Of a stretch of DNA of 33,667 nt, positions 1 to 7,565 are shown one piece after another (the stretch's first letter is position 1; every line of letters begins with the position of its first letter). The position numbers were made by a program, and so were the translations under genes. The notes beneath the pieces were generated by a model. It saw only the letters and a program-made list of their open reading frames with translations, had not been told where the DNA came from and ran no database searches. The stretch lies in NCBI GenBank assembly GCA_947625485.1, contig CANQOP010000022.1:1-33667 (forward strand), in the 5' to 3' direction. The stretch comes from an uncultured Clostridia bacterium (GTDB lineage: Bacteria; Bacillota; Clostridia; Oscillospirales; Acutalibacteraceae).

Positions 1-1
1 A

Positions 2-112
2 GAAAATCGTAATTTCACAAAAGATAATATTGAGTTATCTTCTATTCAAAGTGTGATAGAAAACAAAAAGAAAAACCGCAATCATTATGATTACGGTGGA
101 ACAAAAAATTAA
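2..112 (+). CDS. 3' end of an unidentified protein (partial)
   Basis: A reading frame is open from the window edge and stops at TAA 110-112, giving the last 36 residues of a Lys/Asn-rich protein ending in YGGTKN. It runs in the same direction as the ATP-grasp gene that starts 38 bases later, so it could be the preceding gene of that operon. The fragment is too short to assign a family, and in AT-rich DNA a 36-codon open stretch can occur by chance. The hairpin at 76-96 lies within it. Confidence 0.35.
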   Translation, partial: ENRNFTKDNIELSSIQSVIENKKKNRNHYDYGGTKN

Positions 113-150
113 TAAAGGATAACTACTGATTATCATGAAAGGAAATAATC

Positions 151-1098
151 ATGAGAGTATTAGTTAATAACATTCATAGCACAAATGCCACTGCTTTAAT
201 TAAGATGTTAAAAAGAATAAAAAAATACAAAATAGAAGTCTGGGGAACTGATGTAGCACAACAAGGATATATTGCTGCGAGTAATATGGTAGATAAGTAT
301 TTTCAATCTCCTGATATCGATGAAGAAATCAACTTTTTCAATTTTATAAAACCTTTATGTGAAAACAATAGAATTGATATGGTGCTGGTCTGTTCTGATA
401 AAGAAGTCAGATTCATGAGTAAATATAAAAATCAAATAAACTCAACCATCATTAATCCTGATAATAGAATTGTTTCTTTGTTCTCTGATAAATATAAATC
501 CAGTATTGATGTCGAGAAATTAGGTGTTCAGATTCCCCCAATAATTACAGATTTTTTTCATGCAAAGAAAATAATATTTCGAAAAAAATGTTCTGTATCT
601 AGCCTTGGAATTTATATTGTAGATTTTAGCAACAGCAGCGTAATCGAGAATCACTTTAAGGATGGATGGTTTGCACAAGAATTCATTGATGGAACTACAT
701 ATATCGTTGACATTTTTGCCGATAAAAATGGAGTGCCTAAACTTATACTTCCACGAAAAAAATTAGAAGTTCAAAATGCTTCAGCTTTTAGAAGCCAGAT
801 AGTTAATCATAAAAAAATAATAGAATTGTGTAAAAAAATTTATGATCATTACTGTATTCCCGGTTTATCTAATATTGAATTTATTGAAGATAAAGAAGGA
901 AAATTATATTTTATTGAGATAAATCTTCGTTTTGGAGGATCAGCTAGCGCAGGAATAATGGCTTCCTTCAATTATTTAGAGCAGTATTTAGAGCATTTCC
1001 TATTGAATTATGAATTGCAATCTCTTGAGTATTACATGCAGTATGTTGGTTGGGATTCAGTAATTAGTCGGTTTTATGAAGAATGCTTATTTTCATAA
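151..1098 (+). CDS. ATP-grasp domain protein (CarB/carboxylate-amine ligase-like)
   Basis: A 315-residue protein with the layout of a stand-alone ATP-grasp ligase: an N-terminal Rossmann-like pre-ATP-grasp domain (residues 1-105, starting MRVLVNN), a central nucleotide-binding region, and the C-terminal metal/ATP motif FIEINLRFGG (residues 254-263, with E256, N258 and R260). Such enzymes form amide or peptide bonds through an acyl-phosphate, but the substrate cannot be read from the sequence. The start is supported by GAAAGGAA ten bases upstream. The 3' end overlaps by 25 bases the end of the convergent ATPase gene. A PLP enzyme lies on the same strand at 3639, so a small amino-acid-derived metabolite pathway is possible (inference). 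The gene is AT-rich like the rest of the island. Confidence 0.75.
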   Translation: MRVLVNNIHSTNATALIKMLKRIKKYKIEVWGTDVAQQGYIAASNMVDKYFQSPDIDEEINFFNFIKPLCENNRIDMVLVCSDKEVRFMSKYKNQINSTIINPDNRIVSLFSDKYKSSIDVEKLGVQIPPIITDFFHAKKIIFRKKCSVSSLGIYIVDFSNSSVIENHFKDGWFAQEFIDGTTYIVDIFADKNGVPKLILPRKKLEVQNASAFRSQIVNHKKIIELCKKIYDHYCIPGLSNIEFIEDKEGKLYFIEINLRFGGSASAGIMASFNYLEQYLEHFLLNYELQSLEYYMQYVGWDSVISRFYEECLFS

Positions 1099-3599
1099 GA
1101 TTCATCCCACTTTAGGTCATATACCCAAAATGACAGATAGCAAATATGATATGGTTTTTTAATTCTATGTTTTAAGTATTTATTTTCAGAATTAATACCA
1201 TCAATTCTTGCTTTGATATAAGGGCAATAATCTTTTAGTTCGTAAAACTTTTTATAGTATTTTTTAGCTTTTGTTTGATTATTGGATTGGACCATTATTA
1301 AATACAAATTATAATATGTGGTGCAATGAATAAGTTTACTGGGCTCTTTTTCTATATAGGCTTTTGCTTTGTTTTCTAAAAGATCTATTCTATTAAAAGC
1401 CTTATTCTCATAACACCAAGCTAATTTATTTAAGACAACAGAAAGCTTATCATATATTGTAACAGAATATTGTTCTGCAATATCTAAATAATTCCAAATC
1501 TCTGGGCCATGCTCATTTTTGAGCATTAGATATCCAGCAAGATTATTATAAATGCAAGCATAGCCAACATGCGAACTGGATAATTTGCTTTGTGCATTTT
1601 TAATTGCTTTTATTGCTTTTTTATGTTTTCCAATGCTGGATAGCAATTTTGAGTATGTAATCCAAGACTTTCCTTCTTGTTCTATGTCTCCAATTTTTGC
1701 AAACAGTTTTATGCTTTTTTTGGCATTTCGTAATGATTTATTATAAGGCAAGTATATATTTGTTAATCTCAAAAAATATGGATATTCTGCATATTTCTTT
1801 AATTTAGGTATTGTTATTAATTCGTTGTGTATTTCTATACATAAATCCTTTCGGTTAATGGATATATAGCAATTCAAAACAATAAGTTTTAAATTAATCC
1901 ACTTATGGGTGTATTTTTCAACTTTATCAATAATTTTATTATATATGTTTATTACATCATCTTGTTTATCTAAAATTGACAAATATAGCATTTTGTGAAG
2001 TAAAAGTTGATCGTTTTTATAGATATCTATCTGCTTTTCCATCTGTGTTATACACCATAACCCCTCTTCGTATAAAAGAGTTTTATAGCATACTTCTAAT
2101 ACTTTGAAATAAAGCCCTATCAGCTCTGGTATTTTATGTTTTGTGCTTATAATAAATGCCTTGATATAAGCCCAAGCATTTTTTGATGAGATAGTGTTCA
2201 TAATATTTTCTAGAAAATCATCTAAAAGGTAGGCTATTTTATCAGGTTCGTTGTCAACGTAGAGTTTTAAAAGCATATGCCAAGCAAATGCTTTGTTTTC
2301 AAATACATCTTTTCCGTTATAGCTATTCTCAAATATTGCAATTAAACTGTGATATATAGAAAGATAAATATTCGTATTTAATTTAATGCTTTCCGACACA
2401 ACATCGGTAATACTGGCATGCGCAAATACAATAGCTTCTGTATTCTCACTTTCGATTATGTTGCTTTCATGCAATTCTTCAAGTACACCCTTTATATCAC
2501 CTTCTTCTTTTGATGAAAAAAAGCTTTCATAAATATATACAAGTTTCTTTTTGTTTACAATGCCTGAATAATAAAAAATAATGTAGGATACAATTTGAGC
2601 TTTATCACTTAATCTTAAAAACTTTTCTAATGTGGGCTTTTCGTTTTTTCGTTTTTCCTTTTTTGAAGTTTCATATGTACGAGCATAATCTAGTAAATCC
2701 CATATATTTCCATTTGAATAGTTGTCAAAATGCTCCAACGCATCAATACTAAAACTAATGTCTGTTGGTTTGTTCCTAACATTTATGTCAATAATTTGCA
2801 ATACATATTTTTTATCAATAATACCAAGTTCAATTCTTTTTATATTTACATTTGTAGCAATTAAACTATGTGTCAGTTCTTTTAAATAAGATACACTATC
2901 ATCATCGCTCGTTGTATATTCCAAAATAAATCCATGTTTATAATTTTTAGTGTCATTAATCCAATCCAATAAATATTTAAGAGATATATAATCAATATTC
3001 TGCGCATTTTCTACAATTAAAATGCATTTTGTATTAGACAATACATAACGTATATATTCTGTTTTTATGCTTCGGGATAAAGCAGAATTATCGTAGATTG
3101 TAGCATAAGGATTATAATATCCAAGATTTGAAAATCGTTTAAAGGAAGATTTGAATGTTGAAAAGACAAATGAACCCAGCGTTTTAATACCATTAATATC
3201 ATCGCTAATTGACAAACCTGAGATTAGTTCGTTATTTGCTAAACTCTGGATTAACTTGTTGTTATTGTAAGATAAATAGTTTTTGAATTTTAAAAAATCG
3301 TTATAAAGGAATTGATCATAATAAGTGCGGATAGAGTCAAAAATTTCATCAATAAATAACCATTCCGTAGAATTATCGTTTTTATTATGGGGTGCTGTTT
3401 TTACACGAAAATAATCATATCCATCTATTTTTTTCTCAGCCATAAGTTTTTTGGTTAGAGAAGTTTTACCTAGACCGGAGTTGGCTTGAATAATAAACAC
3501 TTGCGATTTAGAAGCCCCAATTAAACTATTATTAATGTAATCTGTTTCGTCATCACGATCTATGATTTCTTTGGTTTCTTCATATTCAACAACTTTCAT
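1074..3599 (-). CDS. STAND/AAA-type P-loop ATPase with C-terminal helical (TPR-like) repeats
   Basis: An 841-residue protein. An N-terminal R-x-x-E type lead-in (around residues 15-22) precedes a clear Walker A, ANSGLGKT (39-46), and a Walker B-like strand ILIVENAQNID (193-203) of the kind seen in AAA_16/ORC-like signalling ATPases. The region after about residue 330 is helical, and from about 600 to 820 it shows degenerate TPR-like pairs (for example the stretch GKHKKAIKAIKNAQSKL). This is the architecture of STAND sensors and of LuxR-MalT type ATPases, but I see no C-terminal HTH and no obvious effector domain. It is divergent from the PLP-enzyme gene, with only 39 bases between start codons, and convergent with the ATP-grasp gene. 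AGAGGT lies upstream of the ATG. A role as regulator of the flanking enzymes or as a defence sensor is inference only. Confidence 0.7.
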   Translation of the reverse strand: MKVVEYEETKEIIDRDDETDYINNSLIGASKSQVFIIQANSGLGKTSLTKKLMAEKKIDGYDYFRVKTAPHNKNDNSTEWLFIDEIFDSIRTYYDQFLYNDFLKFKNYLSYNNNKLIQSLANNELISGLSISDDINGIKTLGSFVFSTFKSSFKRFSNLGYYNPYATIYDNSALSRSIKTEYIRYVLSNTKCILIVENAQNIDYISLKYLLDWINDTKNYKHGFILEYTTSDDDSVSYLKELTHSLIATNVNIKRIELGIIDKKYVLQIIDINVRNKPTDISFSIDALEHFDNYSNGNIWDLLDYARTYETSKKEKRKNEKPTLEKFLRLSDKAQIVSYIIFYYSGIVNKKKLVYIYESFFSSKEEGDIKGVLEELHESNIIESENTEAIVFAHASITDVVSESIKLNTNIYLSIYHSLIAIFENSYNGKDVFENKAFAWHMLLKLYVDNEPDKIAYLLDDFLENIMNTISSKNAWAYIKAFIISTKHKIPELIGLYFKVLEVCYKTLLYEEGLWCITQMEKQIDIYKNDQLLLHKMLYLSILDKQDDVINIYNKIIDKVEKYTHKWINLKLIVLNCYISINRKDLCIEIHNELITIPKLKKYAEYPYFLRLTNIYLPYNKSLRNAKKSIKLFAKIGDIEQEGKSWITYSKLLSSIGKHKKAIKAIKNAQSKLSSSHVGYACIYNNLAGYLMLKNEHGPEIWNYLDIAEQYSVTIYDKLSVVLNKLAWCYENKAFNRIDLLENKAKAYIEKEPSKLIHCTTYYNLYLIMVQSNNQTKAKKYYKKFYELKDYCPYIKARIDGINSENKYLKHRIKKPYHICYLSFWVYDLKWDESYENKHSS

Positions 3600-3638
3600 T
3601 TTTTACCTCTTATTTCAAATATGTAAAGGAATTTATTT

Positions 3639-4595
3639 ATGGAAAACAATATAAGTTTATTAGATGGAATAGGGAATACTCCCATCGCACATATACGGCT
3701 CAATAATAATTATGGGTTTTATGCGAAATTAGAGGGATTGAACCCTTTTGGTAGCATGAAAGATAGGGCTGCAAGTTACATTTTACTAAATAAAACTAAA
3801 GATGGAACAATAAATAAAGAAACAAAAATTATTGAATCTTCTTCTGGCAATTTTGGAATTGCATTATCCGCTACATGTCAAATTTTAGGGTATAAATATA
3901 TTTGTGTTATTGACCCTAATATAATAGAGATAAATAAAAAGATTATGGAATTGTTTGGAGCAGATCTAAGACTTGTTAAAAGAGCCGACTCAAATGGAAC
4001 TTATCAAAACGCAAGGATTGAATATGTAGAAAATTTTTTAAGGAATAATTCTAATGTGTATTGGACTAATCAATACGATAACGATCTAATTGTTAAATCA
4101 TATTATCCACTTGCAAAAGAAATAATCACTCAAGTTCCAGATTTAACTCATGTATATATCCCAATTAGTACATGTGGTACTATTGCTGGACTTTCTACAT
4201 ACTTAAAAGCCATAAACAATAGTATAAAAATAATTGCGGTTGACGTAGAGGGATCAAAAATTTTTAACAAAGCCTCAAAGGTGAATTGTAATTTTCCAGG
4301 GATGGGCTCAGGAATTATTCCTAAAAACTTATCTAAAGCCAAAATTGATGATATTGTTATAGTAAGTGACAGTGATTGTATAGAAAATTGCCGATACTTA
4401 TTAAAGAACGGTATTCTTTGTGGAGCATCTAGCGGAGGGGTTACAGCAGCAATTAAAAAAAATGAATTAAAACACTCTTTTAACGATATAATTGTAGGCA
4501 TATTTCCTGATAGAGGAGAACGTTATCTCAATAACTTATATAATGAGAAATGGTGTAAAGATAAGATAATCAGTAGTTATCCTTTATTAACTTAA
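3639..4595 (+). CDS. PLP-dependent cysteine synthase family protein (CysK/SbnA-like)
   Basis: A 318-residue fold-type II PLP enzyme. The N-terminal GNTP motif and the lysine of FGSMKDR (K41) mark the Schiff-base site. SSSGNFG (67-73) is the substrate/PLP loop, TCGTIAG is the phosphate-binding glycine loop, and GASSGG lies near the C-terminus. The length fits CysK, CysM and SbnA-type enzymes that do beta-replacement on O-activated serine (cysteine, cystathionine or 2,3-diaminopropionate formation). The sequence alone does not decide which. AAAGGA precedes the ATG by 8 bases. A rho-independent terminator follows at 4611-4641, so the gene is the last of its unit. Sitting in an AT-rich island with an ATP-grasp ligase, it is unlikely to be the housekeeping cysteine synthase (inference). 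Confidence 0.8.
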   Translation: MENNISLLDGIGNTPIAHIRLNNNYGFYAKLEGLNPFGSMKDRAASYILLNKTKDGTINKETKIIESSSGNFGIALSATCQILGYKYICVIDPNIIEINKKIMELFGADLRLVKRADSNGTYQNARIEYVENFLRNNSNVYWTNQYDNDLIVKSYYPLAKEIITQVPDLTHVYIPISTCGTIAGLSTYLKAINNSIKIIAVDVEGSKIFNKASKVNCNFPGMGSGIIPKNLSKAKIDDIVIVSDSDCIENCRYLLKNGILCGASSGGVTAAIKKNELKHSFNDIIVGIFPDRGERYLNNLYNEKWCKDKIISSYPLLT

Positions 4596-4609
4596 CATAT
4601 CTATGAAAT

Positions 4610-4646
4610 AAAAACACTCTTCATTTTAAGAATGAAAAGTGTTTTT
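4610..4646 (+). terminator. Rho-independent terminator after the PLP-enzyme gene
   Basis: An inverted repeat pairs AAAACACTCTTCATT (4611-4625) with AATGAAAAGTGTTTT, with one C/A mismatch and a short TTAAG loop, and ends in a T run. It separates the PLP-enzyme gene from the retron unit. It is nearly symmetric, with an A run on the left. Confidence 0.85.
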
Positions 4647-4694
4647 CAAGAGTGGTTATTTGCTATCATAGCTTTATAAAGTCATATGATCGAC

Positions 4695-4723
4695 TTGCGA
4701 AAAATAAGGGAAAATGATATAAT
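4695..4723 (+). promoter_or_regulatory. Promoter of the retron-Hachiman operon
   Basis: TTGCGA (4695-4700) and a perfect TATAAT (4718-4723) are separated by 17 bases. The expected transcription start falls at about 4730-4731, which is exactly the first base of the retron a1 repeat. No other promoter of this quality lies between here and hamB. Confidence 0.75.
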
Positions 4724-4730
4724 AAATTAT

Positions 4731-4880
4731 GCATATAGAGAAATTGATTTTCGTGAGCGTTACGCAACGGAGTAAGACAATGTTAGAGGCATGTTTCTCT
4801 TTCTAGATTGCAATGAATGCTTTTGTAACTTTTTAAGAACCTTGAAAAGTCTAGTCAGTAGGTAGAATTTCTCTATATGC
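4731..4880 (+). ncRNA. msr-msd: Retron msr-msd non-coding RNA
   Basis: The region is bounded by a perfect 15-bp inverted repeat, a1 at 4731-4745 (GCATATAGAGAAATT) and a2 at 4866-4880, the defining a1/a2 pairing of retron RNAs. The a2 repeat ends 17 bases before the reverse transcriptase ATG. Inside, small hairpins are visible: CGTT/AACG with loop ACGC (4758-4769) and AGAG/CTCT (4785-4800), both in the msr half. In the msd half there is a CTAGA/TCTAG stem (4803-4807 with 4850-4854) enclosing ACTTTT/AAAAGT (4828-4833 with 4845-4850). The last two share base 4850, so they are alternatives at that base. By analogy with known retrons, the RT would prime from a 2'-OH of a guanosine just 3' of a1 and copy the msd into a branched RNA-DNA. 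Which G is used I cannot tell (G4746 is one candidate). Confidence 0.88.
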
Positions 4881-4897
4881 TTTTTTTGAGGTGCATT

Positions 4898-6616
4898 ATG
4901 TTTAAGGTGTCAAATGAAGACCTTTTCGAAAAATTCAAAAAGCTTCAAAGCAGAGAAGATCTTGCTGAATTATTAGAAATAAAAGATAAAAGTCTAAGAT
5001 ACTTTTTATATTGTATAAAACCTGATAATATGTATATAGACTTCTCTATTCCAAAGAAGTCAGGTGCTATTAGGAAGATTAATGCTCCAACTAGAAAATT
5101 AAAATCAATTCAAAAGAAAATAGCCTATATATTAAACCTTATTTATGAGCCGAAAGCATGTACATGTGGATTTGTTATAAACAAAAGCATATTAGATAAC
5201 GCACAAAAACATATAAAAACAAAGCTTCTTTTAAATATTGATTTAAAAGATTTTTTTAATCAGATTAATTTTGGTAGAGTTAGAGGCGCTTTGATGTCAA
5301 AACCATATTCCGTTGGAGAGGAAGCTGCTACTGCTATTGCTCAATTGGTTTGTTATAAAGGTCAGTTGCCACAAGGAGCTCCGACATCTCCTGTAATTAG
5401 CAATATTGTATGCAGGTCTTTGGATAATAGCTTTATGCGCTTGGCTGTCAAATACCATCTTTCGTATTCTAGATACGCCGACGATATAACCATCTCCACA
5501 TTTTCCAGTAAATTACCACAGAATATTATAAATATCGATGAAAATGGCGGAATTAAAATCGGTAACGATATTGTTGAAATACTAACTATTAATAAGTTTG
5601 AAATCAATGAGGAAAAACTTGCTTTAAGAAATAGATTTCAACACCAAGAGGTAACGGGGTTAACTGTAAACAAAAAAGTAAACATTAATCGCAAATACAT
5701 AAAAAATTTACGAGCAATCCTACATAATATGTCAAAAACCTCTATTATAGATGAAGCACGCAAATATGTAAAAAAGAATAAGTATAATAGTAGATTTATT
5801 TTGAGCATAATAGATTCAAAAGACGAAGAAGATATTATATCAATAAAAAATTGGTTTGAAAAAGTAATAACTGGTAAGATTTTGTTTATAAGACAAATAA
5901 AAGGAAAATATGATAGAATCTATTTAAAATACGCGGAAGAAGCAAATCGGATTTTTGGAAAACAGATATTCATATTAGATTATATCGAAGATTTTGAAAA
6001 AACAATTAATGATTCGGTTATGATAATAGAATCAACTGAAAACCAGGGAACCTGTTTTTATTCTGAAGCATTAGGACTAATTACATGTTTTCACGTTACA
6101 GAAACCAATGATTTTTATAAAGTATATAAAAGGAACGATTACCCGTCTCATTTAACCGAGTATTTTGAGGATAATTTTAGAGAAAGATTATACTTTAGTG
6201 AAGAAATTGATTACGCAATTTATAAAGTAAATTCAAACAATTACAAGAGTTGTTTTAGCATTGCGGAAAACCCAGATATTAAAATTGGAGATATAGTAAC
6301 AGTTATTGGCTATCCGAATTATATCAAAGGCGACTCCCCTCATATTGAAGAATGTCGAGTAACAAGTAAAACTAAATTATTAGGAGCAGAATTGTATACT
6401 GTCAGCGGACGTATTATACATGGTTCCAGTGGAGGTGTAGTCTTAAACAATAAAAACGAAATAATTGGAATTATAAAAGCAGGAGTATTACAAAAAGATT
6501 ACGAAAAAGATAAAGGTAAACATGGATTTATTTCGATAAAAAATGTTTTAACCGATATAAACAACAAACAACAATTATCGATTAAAAAGACTACCGAAAC
6601 ATCTAGTGCCCATTGA
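4898..6616 (+). CDS. Retron reverse transcriptase fused to a trypsin-like serine protease
   Basis: I choose ATG 4898 (572 residues): GAGGTG ends 4 bases before it, while the upstream in-frame ATG at 4877 lies inside the a2 repeat. The RT domain (about 1-300) carries the retron marker NAxxH (NAQKH, 101-105), motif A IDLKDFF (D115), QGAPTSP (motif B), the catalytic YADD (193-196), and the retron marker VTG (252-254) for template-RNA recognition. The C-terminal part (about 375-550) is a chymotrypsin-fold protease with the triad in the right order: TCFHV (H399), IDYAIYKV (D438) and GSSGG (S511), plus a typical IIGIIKAG strand after the serine. The RT makes msDNA from the RNA encoded just upstream. 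The protease is presumably the effector or a switch. Retrons with fused proteases are known from surveys, but their targets are not known to me. hamA starts 40 bases downstream with no terminator between. Confidence 0.92.
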   Translation: MFKVSNEDLFEKFKKLQSREDLAELLEIKDKSLRYFLYCIKPDNMYIDFSIPKKSGAIRKINAPTRKLKSIQKKIAYILNLIYEPKACTCGFVINKSILDNAQKHIKTKLLLNIDLKDFFNQINFGRVRGALMSKPYSVGEEAATAIAQLVCYKGQLPQGAPTSPVISNIVCRSLDNSFMRLAVKYHLSYSRYADDITISTFSSKLPQNIINIDENGGIKIGNDIVEILTINKFEINEEKLALRNRFQHQEVTGLTVNKKVNINRKYIKNLRAILHNMSKTSIIDEARKYVKKNKYNSRFILSIIDSKDEEDIISIKNWFEKVITGKILFIRQIKGKYDRIYLKYAEEANRIFGKQIFILDYIEDFEKTINDSVMIIESTENQGTCFYSEALGLITCFHVTETNDFYKVYKRNDYPSHLTEYFEDNFRERLYFSEEIDYAIYKVNSNNYKSCFSIAENPDIKIGDIVTVIGYPNYIKGDSPHIEECRVTSKTKLLGAELYTVSGRIIHGSSGGVVLNNKNEIIGIIKAGVLQKDYEKDKGKHGFISIKNVLTDINNKQQLSIKKTTETSSAH

Positions 6617-6656
6617 AGTTAAGAATCGCACCAAATAATGATTAGGAGATGACTAA

Positions 6657-7565
6657 ATGGAGATAAGTTTACAGGGATCGGATTTTATAAATTCCTTCGA
6701 TTTGTTATGGTCCAAAGATATAGACAAATATTGTAAAAATAAGCTTAATCTTTTTATTTTAAAAATAAACTCTAATGAATTTGATTATGATTTATTAATA
6801 GAAACACTCCTTGATCCAGTAATTGATTTTTCGCTATCGCGCCAAGTAAAAGAAAAATATAAAAACAAACCAGCTACACTTTCGAAGAAGGCAAGAGAAA
6901 AATTCATTGATTATACTTTCAATAATGGTGAATTAGGAGAACTCTTGCTTTTCTGTTTTTTAGAAACGCATCTGAAAGCCCCTAAAATATTAACAAAGTT
7001 GGAATTAAAAACTTCAACGAACCATTATGTGAATGGCTCAGATGGAGTACATTTTCTCAGACTACCAAATGGAAACTATCAGTTGATTTTTGGAGAATCA
7101 AAAACATATAAAGATATAAACCAGGCTATAAAAGATGCATTTAAATCAATTTATAATTTTAAAAACGAAGTCAACGATACAGGAAATAAAAAAAGTGGAA
7201 TACAATACGAAAAAAGTTTAATTAGTGATAATTTATTTAAAGAAGCTTTTTCGGAAGAAGAAATGGTATTTTTAGATAGTTTGATTTATCCATCAAAAAG
7301 TAGAACTTTTGATGTAGACGATGCTTTTGGTATTTTTATTGGTTTTCAAGTTGATGTAAGCAATGAAGAAAAAGAGATGCCAACCGAAGAATTTAGAAAA
7401 ATAATAAAATCAAGAGTAGCCAATGAGGTAAATAATTGTATTACAAATATTCGACAAAAAATAATTGAACACAAATTACAAGGTCACAATTTTTACATAT
7501 ATGTTCTACCATTTACGGATATAGAAAACAAAAGAAAGAATATAATGGAGGCCATTACAAAATGA
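6657..7565 (+). CDS. hamA: Hachiman protein HamA (DUF1837 PD-(D/E)xK-type nuclease)
   Basis: A 302-residue protein of the DUF1837/HamA family. The core runs from the motif GELGELLLF (residues 91-99; E92, E95) through LKTSTNHYVNGSDGVH (D129) to FGESKTYKD, where E147-x-K149 completes a PD-(D/E)xK-like active site. Thus the nuclease residues look intact. In Hachiman, HamA is the DNase and is held by the helicase HamB until damaged or phage DNA is sensed (established for the family). TAGGAG precedes the ATG. The stop codon overlaps the hamB start (ATGA-type, 4 bases), so the two proteins are translationally coupled, as usual for HamAB. The unusual point is the retron RT-protease gene directly upstream in the same apparent operon. 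Confidence 0.9.
   Translation: MEISLQGSDFINSFDLLWSKDIDKYCKNKLNLFILKINSNEFDYDLLIETLLDPVIDFSLSRQVKEKYKNKPATLSKKAREKFIDYTFNNGELGELLLFCFLETHLKAPKILTKLELKTSTNHYVNGSDGVHFLRLPNGNYQLIFGESKTYKDINQAIKDAFKSIYNFKNEVNDTGNKKSGIQYEKSLISDNLFKEAFSEEEMVFLDSLIYPSKSRTFDVDDAFGIFIGFQVDVSNEEKEMPTEEFRKIIKSRVANEVNNCITNIRQKIIEHKLQGHNFYIYVLPFTDIENKRKNIMEAITK

Noticed and set aside
76..96. Hairpin with a T run on the minus strand, looking like a minus-strand terminator
   Set aside because: No minus-strand gene nearby would need it, it lies within the partial open frame, and the stem has a mismatch. I could not decide its role, so it is not listed as a terminator.
4877..4897. Upstream in-frame ATG for the retron RT (seven extra residues)
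   Set aside because: It lies inside the a2 repeat of the retron RNA and lacks a ribosome binding site, whereas ATG 4898 has GAGGTG at good spacing.
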